64,000 nucleotides of DNA from JALHNI01 sp044226365 (GTDB lineage: Bacteria > Acidobacteriota > Terriglobia > Bryobacterales > Bryobacteraceae): the NCBI GenBank assembly GCA_044226365.1, contig JBGAHE010000030.1, positions 1 through 64,000 of the forward strand, given 5' to 3'. Positions 27,040 to 35,819 of the stretch are shown piece by piece. Both the position numbers and the translations under genes were made by a program. The notes below the pieces were generated by a model, which did not search any database, was not told the origin of the DNA, and worked only from the letters and a program-made list of their open reading frames with translations. The number at the start of each line of letters is the position of its first letter. Position 1 is the stretch's first letter.

Positions 27040-28053
27040 ATGAGTCAAGTCTCCCTGGGGGAGGGACGCACCCCTCTGGTCCCAAGCGTCACCGCCTCCG
27101 GTCTCCGTTTCAAGCTGGAATGCTGCAACCCGAGCGGTTCCTACAAGGACCGTTTCATCGCCGCGGAAGTCGGCCGGCTGGTGGCCCGACAGGCCCGCGC
27201 CTGCGTCGCCACTTCGTCCGGCAACACCGGCTCCGCCCTGGCCGCCTATTGCGCCCGCTACCGCATCCGGGCCGTGATCCTCGTCAATCAGGATGCGCCC
27301 GCCGGCAAGCTCGCCCAGATGCAGGCTCACGGCGCGCAGGTCATCCGCATTCCGGACTTCGCCTCGAGCGCCGAAGTGACGGCCGACGTCTTCAACACGC
27401 TGCGCCAGTTCTCCACCGACCATGACGTGCCGCTCGTCGTCTCCGCCTTCCGCTATTGCCCGGACGGCATGCAAGGCGTCCAGTCGATTTCGGGCGAACT
27501 GCTCGACGCCCGGCCGGACCATGTCTTTGTCCCCGTCGGCGGCGGCGGCCTCTATTCGGCCGTCGTCCAAGGCTTTCAGGCCGCTGGCTGGGTACCGAAG
27601 GTTCACGCCGTACAGCCCGAAGGCTGCCTCACCGTCGTCGCCAGCTATCTGCGCGGCAGCCGCGAAGTCCGCCCGGTCACCAGCACCACCCGCGTCAGCG
27701 GCCTTTCCGTCCCCACCGACATCGACGCCACCCAAGCCCTTACCCGCCTGCTCGAATGCGGCGGCGCGGGCTTGAGCGTCAGCGACGAAGAGGTGTTCGC
27801 CGCGCAACGCCTGCTGCTCGAACGTGAAGGCGTCTACTCCGAACCCGCTGGGGCCACCGCGTTTGCCGGCTGGCGCAAGGCCCGCGAACAAGGCCTGGTG
27901 AAAGACGGCGAAACGTCCATCTGCCTCGTCACCGGACACGGCTTCAAGGACCCCGCTTCCATCCAGGAAGCCGCCAAACGCCATCCGGACCGCACCCACA
28001 CCGCTGGCGAACTCGCCGGTGCCTTACGTCAAATCGTCGAGGGAACATGCTGA
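27040..28053 (+). CDS. PLP-dependent threonine synthase/dehydratase-like enzyme
   Basis: A 337-aa fold-type II PLP enzyme. The Schiff-base lysine is in NPSGSYKDRF (about residue 34), the substrate/phosphate loop is SSGNTGSALA (about 52-61), and the cofactor loop is VPVGGGGLYSA (about 165). It lacks the N-terminal domain of many threonine synthases and resembles both threonine synthase and threonine/serine ammonia-lyases. The RidA protein encoded two genes downstream, which disarms enamine intermediates of such lyases, favours an eliminating or deaminating role. First gene of an operon, with TGAGGA before the ATG and a stem-loop in the leader. Confidence 0.85.
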   Translation: MSQVSLGEGRTPLVPSVTASGLRFKLECCNPSGSYKDRFIAAEVGRLVARQARACVATSSGNTGSALAAYCARYRIRAVILVNQDAPAGKLAQMQAHGAQVIRIPDFASSAEVTADVFNTLRQFSTDHDVPLVVSAFRYCPDGMQGVQSISGELLDARPDHVFVPVGGGGLYSAVVQGFQAAGWVPKVHAVQPEGCLTVVASYLRGSREVRPVTSTTRVSGLSVPTDIDATQALTRLLECGGAGLSVSDEEVFAAQRLLLEREGVYSEPAGATAFAGWRKAREQGLVKDGETSICLVTGHGFKDPASIQEAAKRHPDRTHTAGELAGALRQIVEGTC

Positions 28054-28802
28054 ACGGCCAAGTCATCATCGTCACCGGCGGCGCCACCGGCATCGGCCGT
28101 GGCATCGCACAAGTGCTCACCGAACAGAACGCCCGCGTGGCCATCGTCCAGCCCGACCTCGCCCAAGCCCAGAACGCCGCCGCCCAACTCACCGGCGCCC
28201 GCGGCTTCGCGGCCGACGTCCGCCGCGCCGAGCTCGTCGGAAAGATGGTGGACGATGTCCTCGCCGAGTTCGGCCGCATCGATGGCCTGGTGAACAACGC
28301 CGCCATCGTCGGGCTCCCCGCCGTCAGCCCGTTCCTCTCGACGCCGCCCTCGCAGGTGGACCAGATTCTCGACGTCAACCTTAAAGGTGCCGTCTACTGC
28401 TCGCAGGCTGTCGCCCGCCGTTGGGTCGCGACCAGACAGACGGGCGCCATCGTCAACATCGCCAGCACCGGCGCGTTTGTCGCCCAGGAACTGGCCTCGA
28501 TCTACTGCGCGAGCAAGGCCGCCATCGTGGGTCTTTCGCGCTCCATGGCTCTGGAACTCGCCCAGCATCAGATCCGCGTCAACACGGTGGCGCCAGGCGA
28601 TATCCTGACGGAAGCGTGCGCCGACATCGTCGATCAGCTTCAAACCAGCGGCTCTACCGGCCTCTACTTGCGCCGTACGCCGCTGGGCCGCCGCGGCACT
28701 CCCGCCGAGATCGGGCGCGCAGTGGCCTATCTGCTCAGCCCCGGCGCGGGCTTCACCACCGGCTCCGTCCTGACGGTCGACGGGGGCCTACTCACTTACT
28801 AA
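28047..28802 (+). CDS. short-chain dehydrogenase/reductase
   Basis: A 251-aa classical SDR. The cofactor motif TGGATGIGRG lies at residues about 10-19, NNAAIVG about 82-88, and the catalytic Ser with YCASK (Tyr/Lys) around residues 153-157. The C-terminal GSVLTVDGGLLTY is the usual SDR ending. NAD(P)-dependent oxidation or reduction of a hydroxy or keto compound is expected; substrate unknown. It overlaps the PLP-enzyme gene by 7 bp and is followed 9 bp later by the RidA gene. Confidence 0.92.
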   Translation: MLNGQVIIVTGGATGIGRGIAQVLTEQNARVAIVQPDLAQAQNAAAQLTGARGFAADVRRAELVGKMVDDVLAEFGRIDGLVNNAAIVGLPAVSPFLSTPPSQVDQILDVNLKGAVYCSQAVARRWVATRQTGAIVNIASTGAFVAQELASIYCASKAAIVGLSRSMALELAQHQIRVNTVAPGDILTEACADIVDQLQTSGSTGLYLRRTPLGRRGTPAEIGRAVAYLLSPGAGFTTGSVLTVDGGLLTY

Positions 28803-28811
28803 GGACGGTTC

Positions 28812-29156
28812 ATGGACTTCAGCATTGACGGCGCAGTGATCACCTCGGGGCGCCTGCTTGAGACAGTGTTGGTCGGCATCCCTGACGGCGAGGAGAAGCC
28901 CGTCGAAGGCGGTGTGCAGGCCGAATTGCGCGAGATCTTCAAGCAGCTCGACGAGATCCTCGCGGCCGCCGGCGTCGATCGCCGCGCGGTCGCTTCGGCC
29001 CGCCTCTATCTGCAGCACGTGAACCGCGACATCGCCGCGGCGAACGTCGTCTACAAGGAGTACTTCGGCGACCATCGTCCCATTCGCCGTGCCTATGGCG
29101 TTGACCTGCAGGTCGGCATGATGATCGAAGCAGCCTTCGTCGCGGAGCTGCCCTAA
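28812..29156 (+). CDS. RidA/YjgF/YER057c-family protein
   Basis: A 114-aa RidA-family protein, a trimeric hydrolase of enamine/imine intermediates such as 2-aminoacrylate. The family core is recognisable in FKQLDEILAAAGVDRRAVASARLYL and FGDHRPIRRAYGVDL. The arginine that binds the substrate carboxylate in archetypal RidA is not certain: the region reads RRAYGV, so this may be one of the Rid2-7 subfamilies. Its place in an operon with a PLP enzyme suggests it hydrolyses that enzyme's product. It overlaps the next gene by one base (TAATG). Confidence 0.85.
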   Translation: MDFSIDGAVITSGRLLETVLVGIPDGEEKPVEGGVQAELREIFKQLDEILAAAGVDRRAVASARLYLQHVNRDIAAANVVYKEYFGDHRPIRRAYGVDLQVGMMIEAAFVAELP

Positions 29157-30619
29157 TGCCGCGCGTTGGAGTCCTCGGCTTCCTGCACGAGTCGAATACC
29201 TTCCTGCCGGTCTCGACCACCTACGAGAACTTCGCCTCCACGTCGCTCACCCGCGGACCCGCTTTGCTCGAGCGTTGGCGCGGCGCCCATCACGAACTCG
29301 GCGGCCTGCTCGCCGGTTGCGACGAAGCCGGCCTCACCATCGTCCCCGGCATGGCGACTTTCGCTGTCCCCAGCGGCACCATCACCGCGGAAGCCTTTGA
29401 ACGCCTCGCCACGGAGCTGGTGGACTCGATCGCACTGCCGCTCGACGGCTTGCTGGTCGCTCTCCACGGCGCCACCGCCAGCGAAGTTTACCCGGATGCG
29501 GACGGCGAAGTCCTGCGGCGCATCCGCGCCCGAGTCGGGCCGGACCTGCCGATCATCGTCACGCTCGACCTTCACGCCAACATCTCGCCCGAAATGGCCC
29601 GGCTTTCGAACGCCATCGTCGCCTATCGCTCCAACCCGCACCTCGACCAGTTCGAGCGCGGCCGCGAAGCCGCCCTGCTGATGGGTCGCACCCTGCGCGG
29701 CGAAGTGAAGCCCGTACACCACCTCGCCACGCCGCCCATGCTGATTCATATCTCGAAGCAGCACACCGCCGTCGAGCCCGCCCGCGGTCTCTACGCCGAT
29801 CTCGAAACCGTCCTCACCTGGCCCGGCATCCTGAGCGCCAGCGTCGCCATGGGCTTCTACTATGCCGACGTCCCCGAGATGGGCATGTCGTTCCTGGCTG
29901 TGGCCGACAATGATCCCGCCCTCGCCCAACGCGCCGCCGCATGGATGGCGGACCGGGCCTGGCAGCGCCGCCACGAATTCGCCGGCGACCTGCCCACGCC
30001 CGCCGCCGCCATCGAACACGCCCGCACCGCCGGCAAAAAGCCGGTCGTCCTCATGGACATCGGCGACAACGTCGGCGCCGGCAGCCCGGGCGATTCCACC
30101 ATCCTCTTGGCCGAAGCTATCCGGCAAGGCGCCGCCAACGTCATGGTCATCCTCTATGACCCCGCCTCCGTCGAGCAGTGCGTCGCCGCCGGCATCCGCC
30201 AGCCCGTCCGCCTCGAAGTGGGCGCCAAAACTGATCGTCTCCACGGCTCGCCCGTCCCCGTCCAGGGCCTCGTCCGCACTCTCTCCGATGGCATCTTCGT
30301 CGAAACCCAGATCCGCCACGGCGGCTGGGGCGGCGGCGACCAGGGCATCACCGCTGTCGTCGAGACGGCGGAACAGCATACGATTGTTCTCACCAGCCGC
30401 CGCATGGCGCCGATGAGCCTCGAACAGGTCATCAGTCTTGGCGTCCATCCGGAGCGGAAGGACATTCTGATCGTCAAGGGTGTGGTGGCACCGCGGGCCG
30501 CCTACGAGCCGATCGCCGGCGAAGTGCTGCTGGTGGATACGGCGGGCGTCACCAGCGACAACCCGGCGTCGTTCCCTTATCAACGTCGCCGCCGGCCACT
30601 CTACCCGCTGGAGCGTTGA
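29156..30619 (+). CDS. M81-family metallohydrolase (MlrC/microcystinase C-like)
   Basis: A 487-aa protein of the MlrC family, whose founding member hydrolyses linearised microcystin peptides; most relatives have unknown amide substrates. It opens with RVGVLGFLHESNTF, the family start, followed by LVALHGA, TLDLHANISPEM (conserved Asp/His) and AYRSNPHLD (His). The C-terminal half begins near VVLMDIGDNVGAGSPGDST, the second conserved region. No signal peptide. Fourth gene of the operon; RidA stop and this ATG share a base. A catabolic amidohydrolase role with the neighbouring PLP enzyme and SDR is inferred. Confidence 0.88.
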   Translation: MPRVGVLGFLHESNTFLPVSTTYENFASTSLTRGPALLERWRGAHHELGGLLAGCDEAGLTIVPGMATFAVPSGTITAEAFERLATELVDSIALPLDGLLVALHGATASEVYPDADGEVLRRIRARVGPDLPIIVTLDLHANISPEMARLSNAIVAYRSNPHLDQFERGREAALLMGRTLRGEVKPVHHLATPPMLIHISKQHTAVEPARGLYADLETVLTWPGILSASVAMGFYYADVPEMGMSFLAVADNDPALAQRAAAWMADRAWQRRHEFAGDLPTPAAAIEHARTAGKKPVVLMDIGDNVGAGSPGDSTILLAEAIRQGAANVMVILYDPASVEQCVAAGIRQPVRLEVGAKTDRLHGSPVPVQGLVRTLSDGIFVETQIRHGGWGGGDQGITAVVETAEQHTIVLTSRRMAPMSLEQVISLGVHPERKDILIVKGVVAPRAAYEPIAGEVLLVDTAGVTSDNPASFPYQRRRRPLYPLER

Positions 30620-31813
30620 GTGAATCGCAGCACCTTCATCCTCACCAGTGGCGCCGCTCTCCTGCGGGCGCAAGTCCCTCCCAGCGACCAAATCAACTTA
30701 GGCGTCATCGGCTCCGGCAGCCGCGGCACCTTCGTCATGACCGTCTTCCAAAAGAACCCGGCCGTGCGCGTCGGCGCCATTGCGGACGTCTACGAACCCA
30801 ATCTCGAAAACGCCCTCTCCGTCGCCGCCAAAGCGGGCAGCAAGCCCAAGCCCTACCGCAACTACCGGCAGCTTCTGGCCGACAAGGACATCCAGGCCGT
30901 CCTGATCGCTACGCCTGAGCACTGGCACCATCGCATGGTGCTCGACGCGCTGGCCGCCGGCAAGGACGTCTACGTGGAAAAGCCGCTCTGCCAAACGCCG
31001 GAGCAAGGCGTGGAACTGGTGGCCGCCGAAAAGAAGTCGAAGCAGATCGTGCAAGTGGGCATGCAGCGCCGCAGCTATGACCTGTATCTCGAAGCCCGCA
31101 AACTGATCGCCGCCGGCACGCTCGGTTCCGTACACATGGCGCGCTCCTGGTGGCTGAACAACAGCCTGGGCTCCCCCCGCGCCACCAAGCTCGATGGCCC
31201 CCTCGACTGGGAACAATGGCAAGGCCCCGCCGAACGCCGCCCCTTCGACGCCGATCGCTTTCGCCGCTGGCGCCAATACTCGGACTACGCCGGCGGCATC
31301 GTCGCCGATCAGGGCGCTCATGTCTTCGATGGCCTGCACCTGCTGCTCAACGCCAGCTATCCGCTCGCCGTCAACGCTTCCGGCGGCAAGCCTCATCAGG
31401 CGGGCGGCGGCGATACGCCCGAGTCGGTGGTCGTCATCGCCGAGTATCCCGAAGACTTCCTCGGCGTGTTCACCATCAACTACGCGGCCATGAAGTATCA
31501 GTCGCGCAACGACCAGCTCAATCAGTTGGACGGCACGCAGGCCCGCATGGATGTGAGCCGCGAAGAGTGCCGCGTCTACCGCCAGGGTCAGGACGACGTG
31601 CCCGTTACGTCGCTGGAGTCCGCCCGCGGCTTCGGCTACGCCACGGACCTGCACGTCGAGAACTTCCTGGCTTGCGTGAAGTCGCGGCAAACGCCCACCG
31701 CTCCCATGCGCCTCGGCTTTCAGGCCGCGCTCGTGGTGCAGTTGGCGAATCGCTCGCTCAAGCTGGGGCGGCGCCTCAAGTGGAACGCGGCCAGCCAGCG
31801 CGTCGAGTTCTAA
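30620..31813 (+). CDS. Gfo/Idh/MocA-family oxidoreductase
   Basis: A 397-aa NAD(P)-dependent sugar or inositol-type dehydrogenase with a leader that looks like a weak export signal (MNRSTFILTSGAALLRAQ). Rossmann motif LGVIGSGSRG (about residue 28), TPEHWHH and the catalytic-lysine motif VEKPLCQ (about 115) are all present. Exported Gfo/Idh/MocA proteins are typical of this lineage and act on glycosides. GTG start immediately after the M81 stop, so part of the same transcript. It converges with the anti-sigma gene, overlapping by 4 bp. Confidence 0.9.
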   Translation: MNRSTFILTSGAALLRAQVPPSDQINLGVIGSGSRGTFVMTVFQKNPAVRVGAIADVYEPNLENALSVAAKAGSKPKPYRNYRQLLADKDIQAVLIATPEHWHHRMVLDALAAGKDVYVEKPLCQTPEQGVELVAAEKKSKQIVQVGMQRRSYDLYLEARKLIAAGTLGSVHMARSWWLNNSLGSPRATKLDGPLDWEQWQGPAERRPFDADRFRRWRQYSDYAGGIVADQGAHVFDGLHLLLNASYPLAVNASGGKPHQAGGGDTPESVVVIAEYPEDFLGVFTINYAAMKYQSRNDQLNQLDGTQARMDVSREECRVYRQGQDDVPVTSLESARGFGYATDLHVENFLACVKSRQTPTAPMRLGFQAALVVQLANRSLKLGRRLKWNAASQRVEF

Positions 31814-32526
31814 AGCGCCGGCAGCGCGTCGCGCAGATCGCCGGCCATCGCCATCATCAGTTGCCGGTTCTGTTCACCTGGCAGGTCGGAAACGACATAG
31901 ACCAGGTGCTGGCCGCTTTCGAAGCCCGCCACCTCAAAACGTCCCGATCCCTGCTGATAGAAGCGTATGCCGCTCCGGGCCAGCGCCGGCACCAGATTGT
32001 GCGCCGCAAACGTCTCGCCGGCCTGTTGCCGCGCCACCACCACCGACAGATACCGCTCGCCATTCGCCATCACCAGGTGAATGAATTCGCGCCCCTGAAA
32101 ATGGCACTTGTGCGCATCGAGCACCTGATAGTTCGCCGGCACATGCGCCGCCACCGCCGGAATCAGACGCGCATACGCCGGGCCCACTTCCGCCTTCATC
32201 TGTTCGAGCGCCTTTGGCGACGTCCGTTGCTTCCGCAGCATCGTGCAGTGCATGTGATCGCCAAAGCCCACCCGCAAAATCGACGGCAGATTGAAGCCGG
32301 CAATGTAGGCGTTCTCCTGCCGCCGCATCACCAAAAACGCTGTCAGCAGCACCGCCGACGTGGCCATCGCCAGCGCCGGCCAATACCAACGCTGTCGCGC
32401 GCGCGGAGCCTGCGCCTCCTCCAAGACCGCCCGCACCCGCGTGGCCAGATGCGGCGGCACCGTTTCGCTCTCGGCGGCTCGCTTCAGTCGCGACTTCATT
32501 TCGTTCGGTTCACTCATCACGCTCAT
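31810..32526 (-). CDS. membrane-anchored anti-sigma-factor-like protein
   Basis: A 238-aa single-pass membrane protein: about 60 cytoplasmic residues, one transmembrane helix (WYWPALAMATSAVLLTAFLVM region) and a 150-residue extracytoplasmic domain containing HMHCTMLR and DAHKCHFQ. The gene overlaps the ECF sigma gene by one base (TGATG), the standard coupling of a sigma factor and its anti-sigma factor. The HxxxCxxC zinc motif of ZAS anti-sigma factors is not in the cytoplasmic part. The frame is open upstream to 32844, but that part is antisense-like to the sigma gene. Function inferred mainly from context. Confidence 0.72.
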   Translation of the reverse strand: MSVMSEPNEMKSRLKRAAESETVPPHLATRVRAVLEEAQAPRARQRWYWPALAMATSAVLLTAFLVMRRQENAYIAGFNLPSILRVGFGDHMHCTMLRKQRTSPKALEQMKAEVGPAYARLIPAVAAHVPANYQVLDAHKCHFQGREFIHLVMANGERYLSVVVARQQAGETFAAHNLVPALARSGIRFYQQGSGRFEVAGFESGQHLVYVVSDLPGEQNRQLMMAMAGDLRDALPAL

Positions 32527-33137
32527 CAATTCTTGGCCTCCTGGCTGGCCCGGCCCAGGCCGTAAGCTTGCGCGACTTCGTCGAGCAGTTCCCGCAGAAT
32601 CTTGCGCCCGCGGCTCAAACGCGACATCACCGTGCCAATCGGCACGCTTAAAATCTCCGCCGCGTCTTTGTAGGCAAACTCCTCCACATCCACCAGCAGC
32701 ACCACACTCCGAAAATCGGCCGGCATCTTGTCCAGGGCCCGCAGAATGTCTTCGTCCGTAAGATGATCCGGAATCGGCGTCGCCGCCACCAGATTCGCTT
32801 CCAGAAACTCCTCGGTCTCCTTCAGCAGCGGAAAGCGGAACCACTTCCGCCGGTGATGATTGACGCAGTGAAACAGGATCTTGAAGAGCCAGGCGCGGCA
32901 GTTGGTGCCGGGCTCGAACCGGTGAAACGACTTCCAGGCTTGCAAGTAGACTTCCTGCACGACATCTTCCGCCCGCGACCGTTCCCCCAACACCCGCGTC
33001 GCCGTCCGATACAAATCATTCAGGTGCGGCATCGCTTCAGCTTCAAAACGCTCGTGCTGGGACAAAGGTTGCGACATGCTTCGCTCGGCGGGGAGATGCG
33101 GATCCATCCACTTGTCGATCGTGTCGGACGCTTGCAT
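32526..33137 (-). CDS. ECF (sigma-70 region 2/4) RNA polymerase sigma factor
   Basis: A 203-aa extracytoplasmic-function sigma factor. Region 2 is marked by LYRTATRVLGERSRAEDVVQEVYLQAW (aligned with the -10-binding helix), and region 4 by LPADFRSVVLLVDVEEFAYKDAAEILSVPIGTVMSRLSRGR (helix-turn-helix for -35 recognition); a variable linker lies between. The start at 33137 may be too early: ATG 33077 (MSQPLS) is an alternative that begins just before region 2. Coupled to the membrane anti-sigma gene downstream. Stimulus unknown. Confidence 0.92.
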   Translation of the reverse strand: MQASDTIDKWMDPHLPAERSMSQPLSQHERFEAEAMPHLNDLYRTATRVLGERSRAEDVVQEVYLQAWKSFHRFEPGTNCRAWLFKILFHCVNHHRRKWFRFPLLKETEEFLEANLVAATPIPDHLTDEDILRALDKMPADFRSVVLLVDVEEFAYKDAAEILSVPIGTVMSRLSRGRKILRELLDEVAQAYGLGRASQEAKN

Positions 33138-33240
33138 ACGAGCATAGAATGCCGCTCCGCCCGGCGCCTATTCCCGCCCCACCATTAAAAGCAGTCCACC
33201 TTGACAGGAATAATCGGGCTCCCACCCGTCATCCATCCCC

Positions 33241-33828
33241 ATGAAGCTCGCGCTCATTTGCCTGCTATTCGCCACGCCGCTCGGCGCCCAACAACACGAA
33301 GTCGGGCTCCTGTTGGGCCGCCTCAACGCGAACTCGCGCGATTTGCTGCGTTTAGGCTCCGGCACGGCCTATCAGGCCAACTATGGCTACCGCGTCGCCG
33401 GCGGCTCGCGAACTGCGCTCCTGGGCGAAGTCCACTTCCTCGCCAACCCCCAGCGCATCGTCGGTTCCGGCACGCCCACCGCCACGCGCGACGTCGCCAC
33501 CATCTTCCTGACGCCCGGCCTGAAGTTGAAGTTCTTCTCGCAGTCCCGCGTGTCGCCGTACGTCTTTGGCGGCGCCGGTTGGGCGGTCTTCGAGCAGAGT
33601 CTAACGGTACTGAACGGCGCGCCGAACCCGGCGCCGCGCACTATTTCCCGCGCGGCAGCTACTTACGGCGGCGGCGCCGACTTCGCCGTCATCCGCCAGT
33701 TCGCTTTCCGCGGCGAGTTCCGCGGCTATACCAGCGGCAGCCCCGCCTACAACCTGCCCGCCCTGCGCGGCGCGCAGCAACACACCGTCCTCAGCATCGG
33801 CATGGTGTTCCGCTTCGGCGGCAACTAG
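33241..33828 (+). CDS. outer-membrane beta-barrel protein
   Basis: A 195-aa protein with a signal peptide (residues 1-17, ending PLGAQ) and an eight-strand-type barrel pattern. Alternating hydrophobic residues and aromatic girdles occur in YGYRVAGGSRTALLGEVHF, TPGLKLKFFSQSRVSPYVFGGAGW and the last strand TVLSIGMVFRFGG, which ends near the C-terminus as in OmpA/OmpW-like proteins. Divergent from the ECF sigma gene, so it might be under its control. Converges with the Gfo/Idh gene (4-bp overlap). Confidence 0.78.
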   Translation: MKLALICLLFATPLGAQQHEVGLLLGRLNANSRDLLRLGSGTAYQANYGYRVAGGSRTALLGEVHFLANPQRIVGSGTPTATRDVATIFLTPGLKLKFFSQSRVSPYVFGGAGWAVFEQSLTVLNGAPNPAPRTISRAAATYGGGADFAVIRQFAFRGEFRGYTSGSPAYNLPALRGAQQHTVLSIGMVFRFGGN

Positions 33829-35081
33829 ACCTTTGCCGGCACCACGTACGGCGCGCGATAGTTGCGCCTCAGCATGGCGTTCGCCTCGGCATCGCCCGTG
33901 AACCGCATCGTCGCCGGGTCGAACTTCAGTTCGCGACCCAGGCGGTAGGAGATGTTACCCAGATGGCAATAAGAGGTCGAAATCGCCGTCTCTTCCACCT
34001 CGGCGTGCAACAGCTTGCGATCGCGTGCCCGCACGGCGTCGGCGAAGTTCGCGAAGTGGTCGAGGTCCTTGGGATACTCGGGCTCCGGTTCCAGCGTCTT
34101 GCTGCGGCCCAGCGTGAGTTGATGCCGGCCGTCGGCCATCAGGTGCAGATGGCCCTTGGTGCCGAAGAAGTCCCAGGACATCGGCTCGGTCGTATAGAGG
34201 CCGCGCAACTGGCCCACGATGCTCGCCCCGTCGGGAAACGTCCAGGTCACCACCTGCGAGTTCGGCGTCTGCCCCTGATCCTTCTCGCCAAAGCGACCGC
34301 CGGTGGAACGCACACCGGTCGGCATCTTCCGATTCATTGCCCAGCGCACGACGTCGATCATGTGGATGCCATTGTTGCCGAGTTCGCCGTTGCCGAAGTC
34401 CCAGAACCAATGCCAGTTATAGGGCACCAGATTGCCGTGATAGGCCTGCATCGGCGCGGGGCCCACCCACAAATCCCAGTTCAGATTCGCCGGCGGCTGC
34501 TGCACGGGCTTAAAGCCCAGCGGATCGCGCCGGCCCGGGAACATGAAGTTCGCCTGGTACACGTCGCCGATCACGCCCTTGTGGATCAGATCCACCGCCG
34601 AGCGGAAGCGTCCCCACCAGCGGCGCTGCGTCCCGCCGGCGGCGATGCGATTGTACTTGCGGGCCGTCTCCACCAGCTTCACGCTCTCGAAGATGTTGTG
34701 CGATACCGGTTTTTCGACGTAGACGTCCTTGCCCGCCTGCATCGCCCAGATCGCCGTCAACGAATGCCAGTGATTGGTCGTCGCAATCGACACCGCATCA
34801 ATCGACTTGTTGTCGAACACCCGCCGCATGTCGGTCTCTATGATCGGCCGCTTGCCCGTCTTCTGGAAAACGACTTGCGAAGCAGCTTCGGCGCGCGCCC
34901 CGTCCACTTCCACCAACGCCGCAATCTCCAGGTTGGCCACCGGCAGCATCTCTTTGATGTGCGCGCTGCCCCGGCTGCCCACCCCGACAATGGCGACCCT
35001 CAAACGATCATTGGCCTGAGCCCAAGTCTGATGGGCGGCCGCGGCGGCAACCAGAAACTGACGGCGTGCAAGATGCGACAT
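33825..35081 (-). CDS. Tat-exported Gfo/Idh/MocA-family oxidoreductase
   Basis: A 418-aa Gfo/Idh/MocA dehydrogenase with a Tat leader (LARRQFLVAAAAA). Rossmann motif VAIVGVGSRG (about residue 30), ATTNHWHS, the catalytic VEKPVSHN and the second-domain motif GNNGIHMIDVVRWA are clear. Homologues in this lineage act on glycosides or inositol-like substrates in the periplasm. Paralogue of the protein encoded at 30620-31813 but with a clearly different sequence. A TAGAAT box lies six nt upstream of the ATG. Monocistronic. Confidence 0.92.
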   Translation of the reverse strand: MSHLARRQFLVAAAAAHQTWAQANDRLRVAIVGVGSRGSAHIKEMLPVANLEIAALVEVDGARAEAASQVVFQKTGKRPIIETDMRRVFDNKSIDAVSIATTNHWHSLTAIWAMQAGKDVYVEKPVSHNIFESVKLVETARKYNRIAAGGTQRRWWGRFRSAVDLIHKGVIGDVYQANFMFPGRRDPLGFKPVQQPPANLNWDLWVGPAPMQAYHGNLVPYNWHWFWDFGNGELGNNGIHMIDVVRWAMNRKMPTGVRSTGGRFGEKDQGQTPNSQVVTWTFPDGASIVGQLRGLYTTEPMSWDFFGTKGHLHLMADGRHQLTLGRSKTLEPEPEYPKDLDHFANFADAVRARDRKLLHAEVEETAISTSYCHLGNISYRLGRELKFDPATMRFTGDAEANAMLRRNYRAPYVVPAKV

Positions 35082-35087
35082 TCCCGC

Positions 35088-35093
35088 ATTCTA
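35088..35093 (-). promoter_or_regulatory. -10-like hexamer 6 nt before start (leaderless pattern)
   Basis: On the minus strand TAGAAT (35093-35088) is followed by six nt and the ATG at 35081. Same hexamer and spacing as at 19752 and 53733. Confidence 0.5.
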
Positions 35094-35126
35094 ACGCGCG
35101 AGGATTGCGGAACCTAACCCCGGCGC

Positions 35127-35678
35127 TCAGCGCGTGGAAACTTCGAAAGGCTCGACCACGGCTGGCACGGGCACCGCAGCGTCAGGCGCGCCCAGCAAAC
35201 GCTGCCGGGTATAGAGCCAGCCCACCGTCAGCAAGGCCACCAGCGCAAAAAGCACCTCGAGATTCACCACCTCGCCCGGATTCGGCAGCCAGTAGCCCGG
35301 CTGTTCGGCGAAATGCTTCTTCCAATAGGCCAGATCGGCCTGCAATGGCCCCGGCAGGCGCGTAAAGCCCGCCCGGTCCCCCAGATAGATGCCGACGTGC
35401 ACCAGCGCCATGAGAGCCGCATGGTGACTCAACGCCGCCAGGATGCTCCCCAGCCCGCACGCCATACCGATGGGCCCCGTGCCCGCGTGCATCCGATAGA
35501 GGCGGGTGGTGGAGCACAGCGCCGGCAGCACCAATCCCGGAATCGCCAGCAGCGCCATCACCGTCCATTGCCTCGACTGGGGATAGTACAAATAGACAAT
35601 CGACAGCGGCAGGTTCAACGTCAGGTAGGCGTTGGCCATTCCGAAAACCTCGCGCATCCCCGCCCGCCAGTGCTGCAT
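35127..35678 (-). CDS. multi-pass membrane protein of unknown function
   Basis: A roughly 183-aa integral membrane protein with four hydrophobic segments (around YLTLNLPLSIVYLYY, VMALLAIPGLVLPALC, GSILAALSHHAALMALVHVGIYL and VLFALVALLTVGWLYT) and a soluble loop between the third and fourth. I recognise no family. The frame is open upstream to 36701, but that part is antisense to htpX, so the start must lie near 35678 (MQHWRAG). ATG 35657 and an upstream start near 35729 are alternatives. Divergent from htpX. Confidence 0.6.
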   Translation of the reverse strand: MQHWRAGMREVFGMANAYLTLNLPLSIVYLYYPQSRQWTVMALLAIPGLVLPALCSTTRLYRMHAGTGPIGMACGLGSILAALSHHAALMALVHVGIYLGDRAGFTRLPGPLQADLAYWKKHFAEQPGYWLPNPGEVVNLEVLFALVALLTVGWLYTRQRLLGAPDAAVPVPAVVEPFEVSTR

Positions 35679-35819
35679 CCTGTAAGCAGAATAGCCGGTA
35701 CCCCGTGCAAAGCCCATCGGCGAAACCCCTGCGTCGCCCTCACCCGGCACCTTACCCCGTCGCCGATACGATCCACGGAACCTGGCACATGAAGAATCCG
35801 TCATACTGAGTGAACAACT

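Noticed and set aside
33201..35117. A 638-codon plus-strand frame opposite the Gfo/Idh gene
   Set aside because: His/Arg/Pro-rich antisense translation. The barrel gene and the Gfo/Idh gene account for the region.
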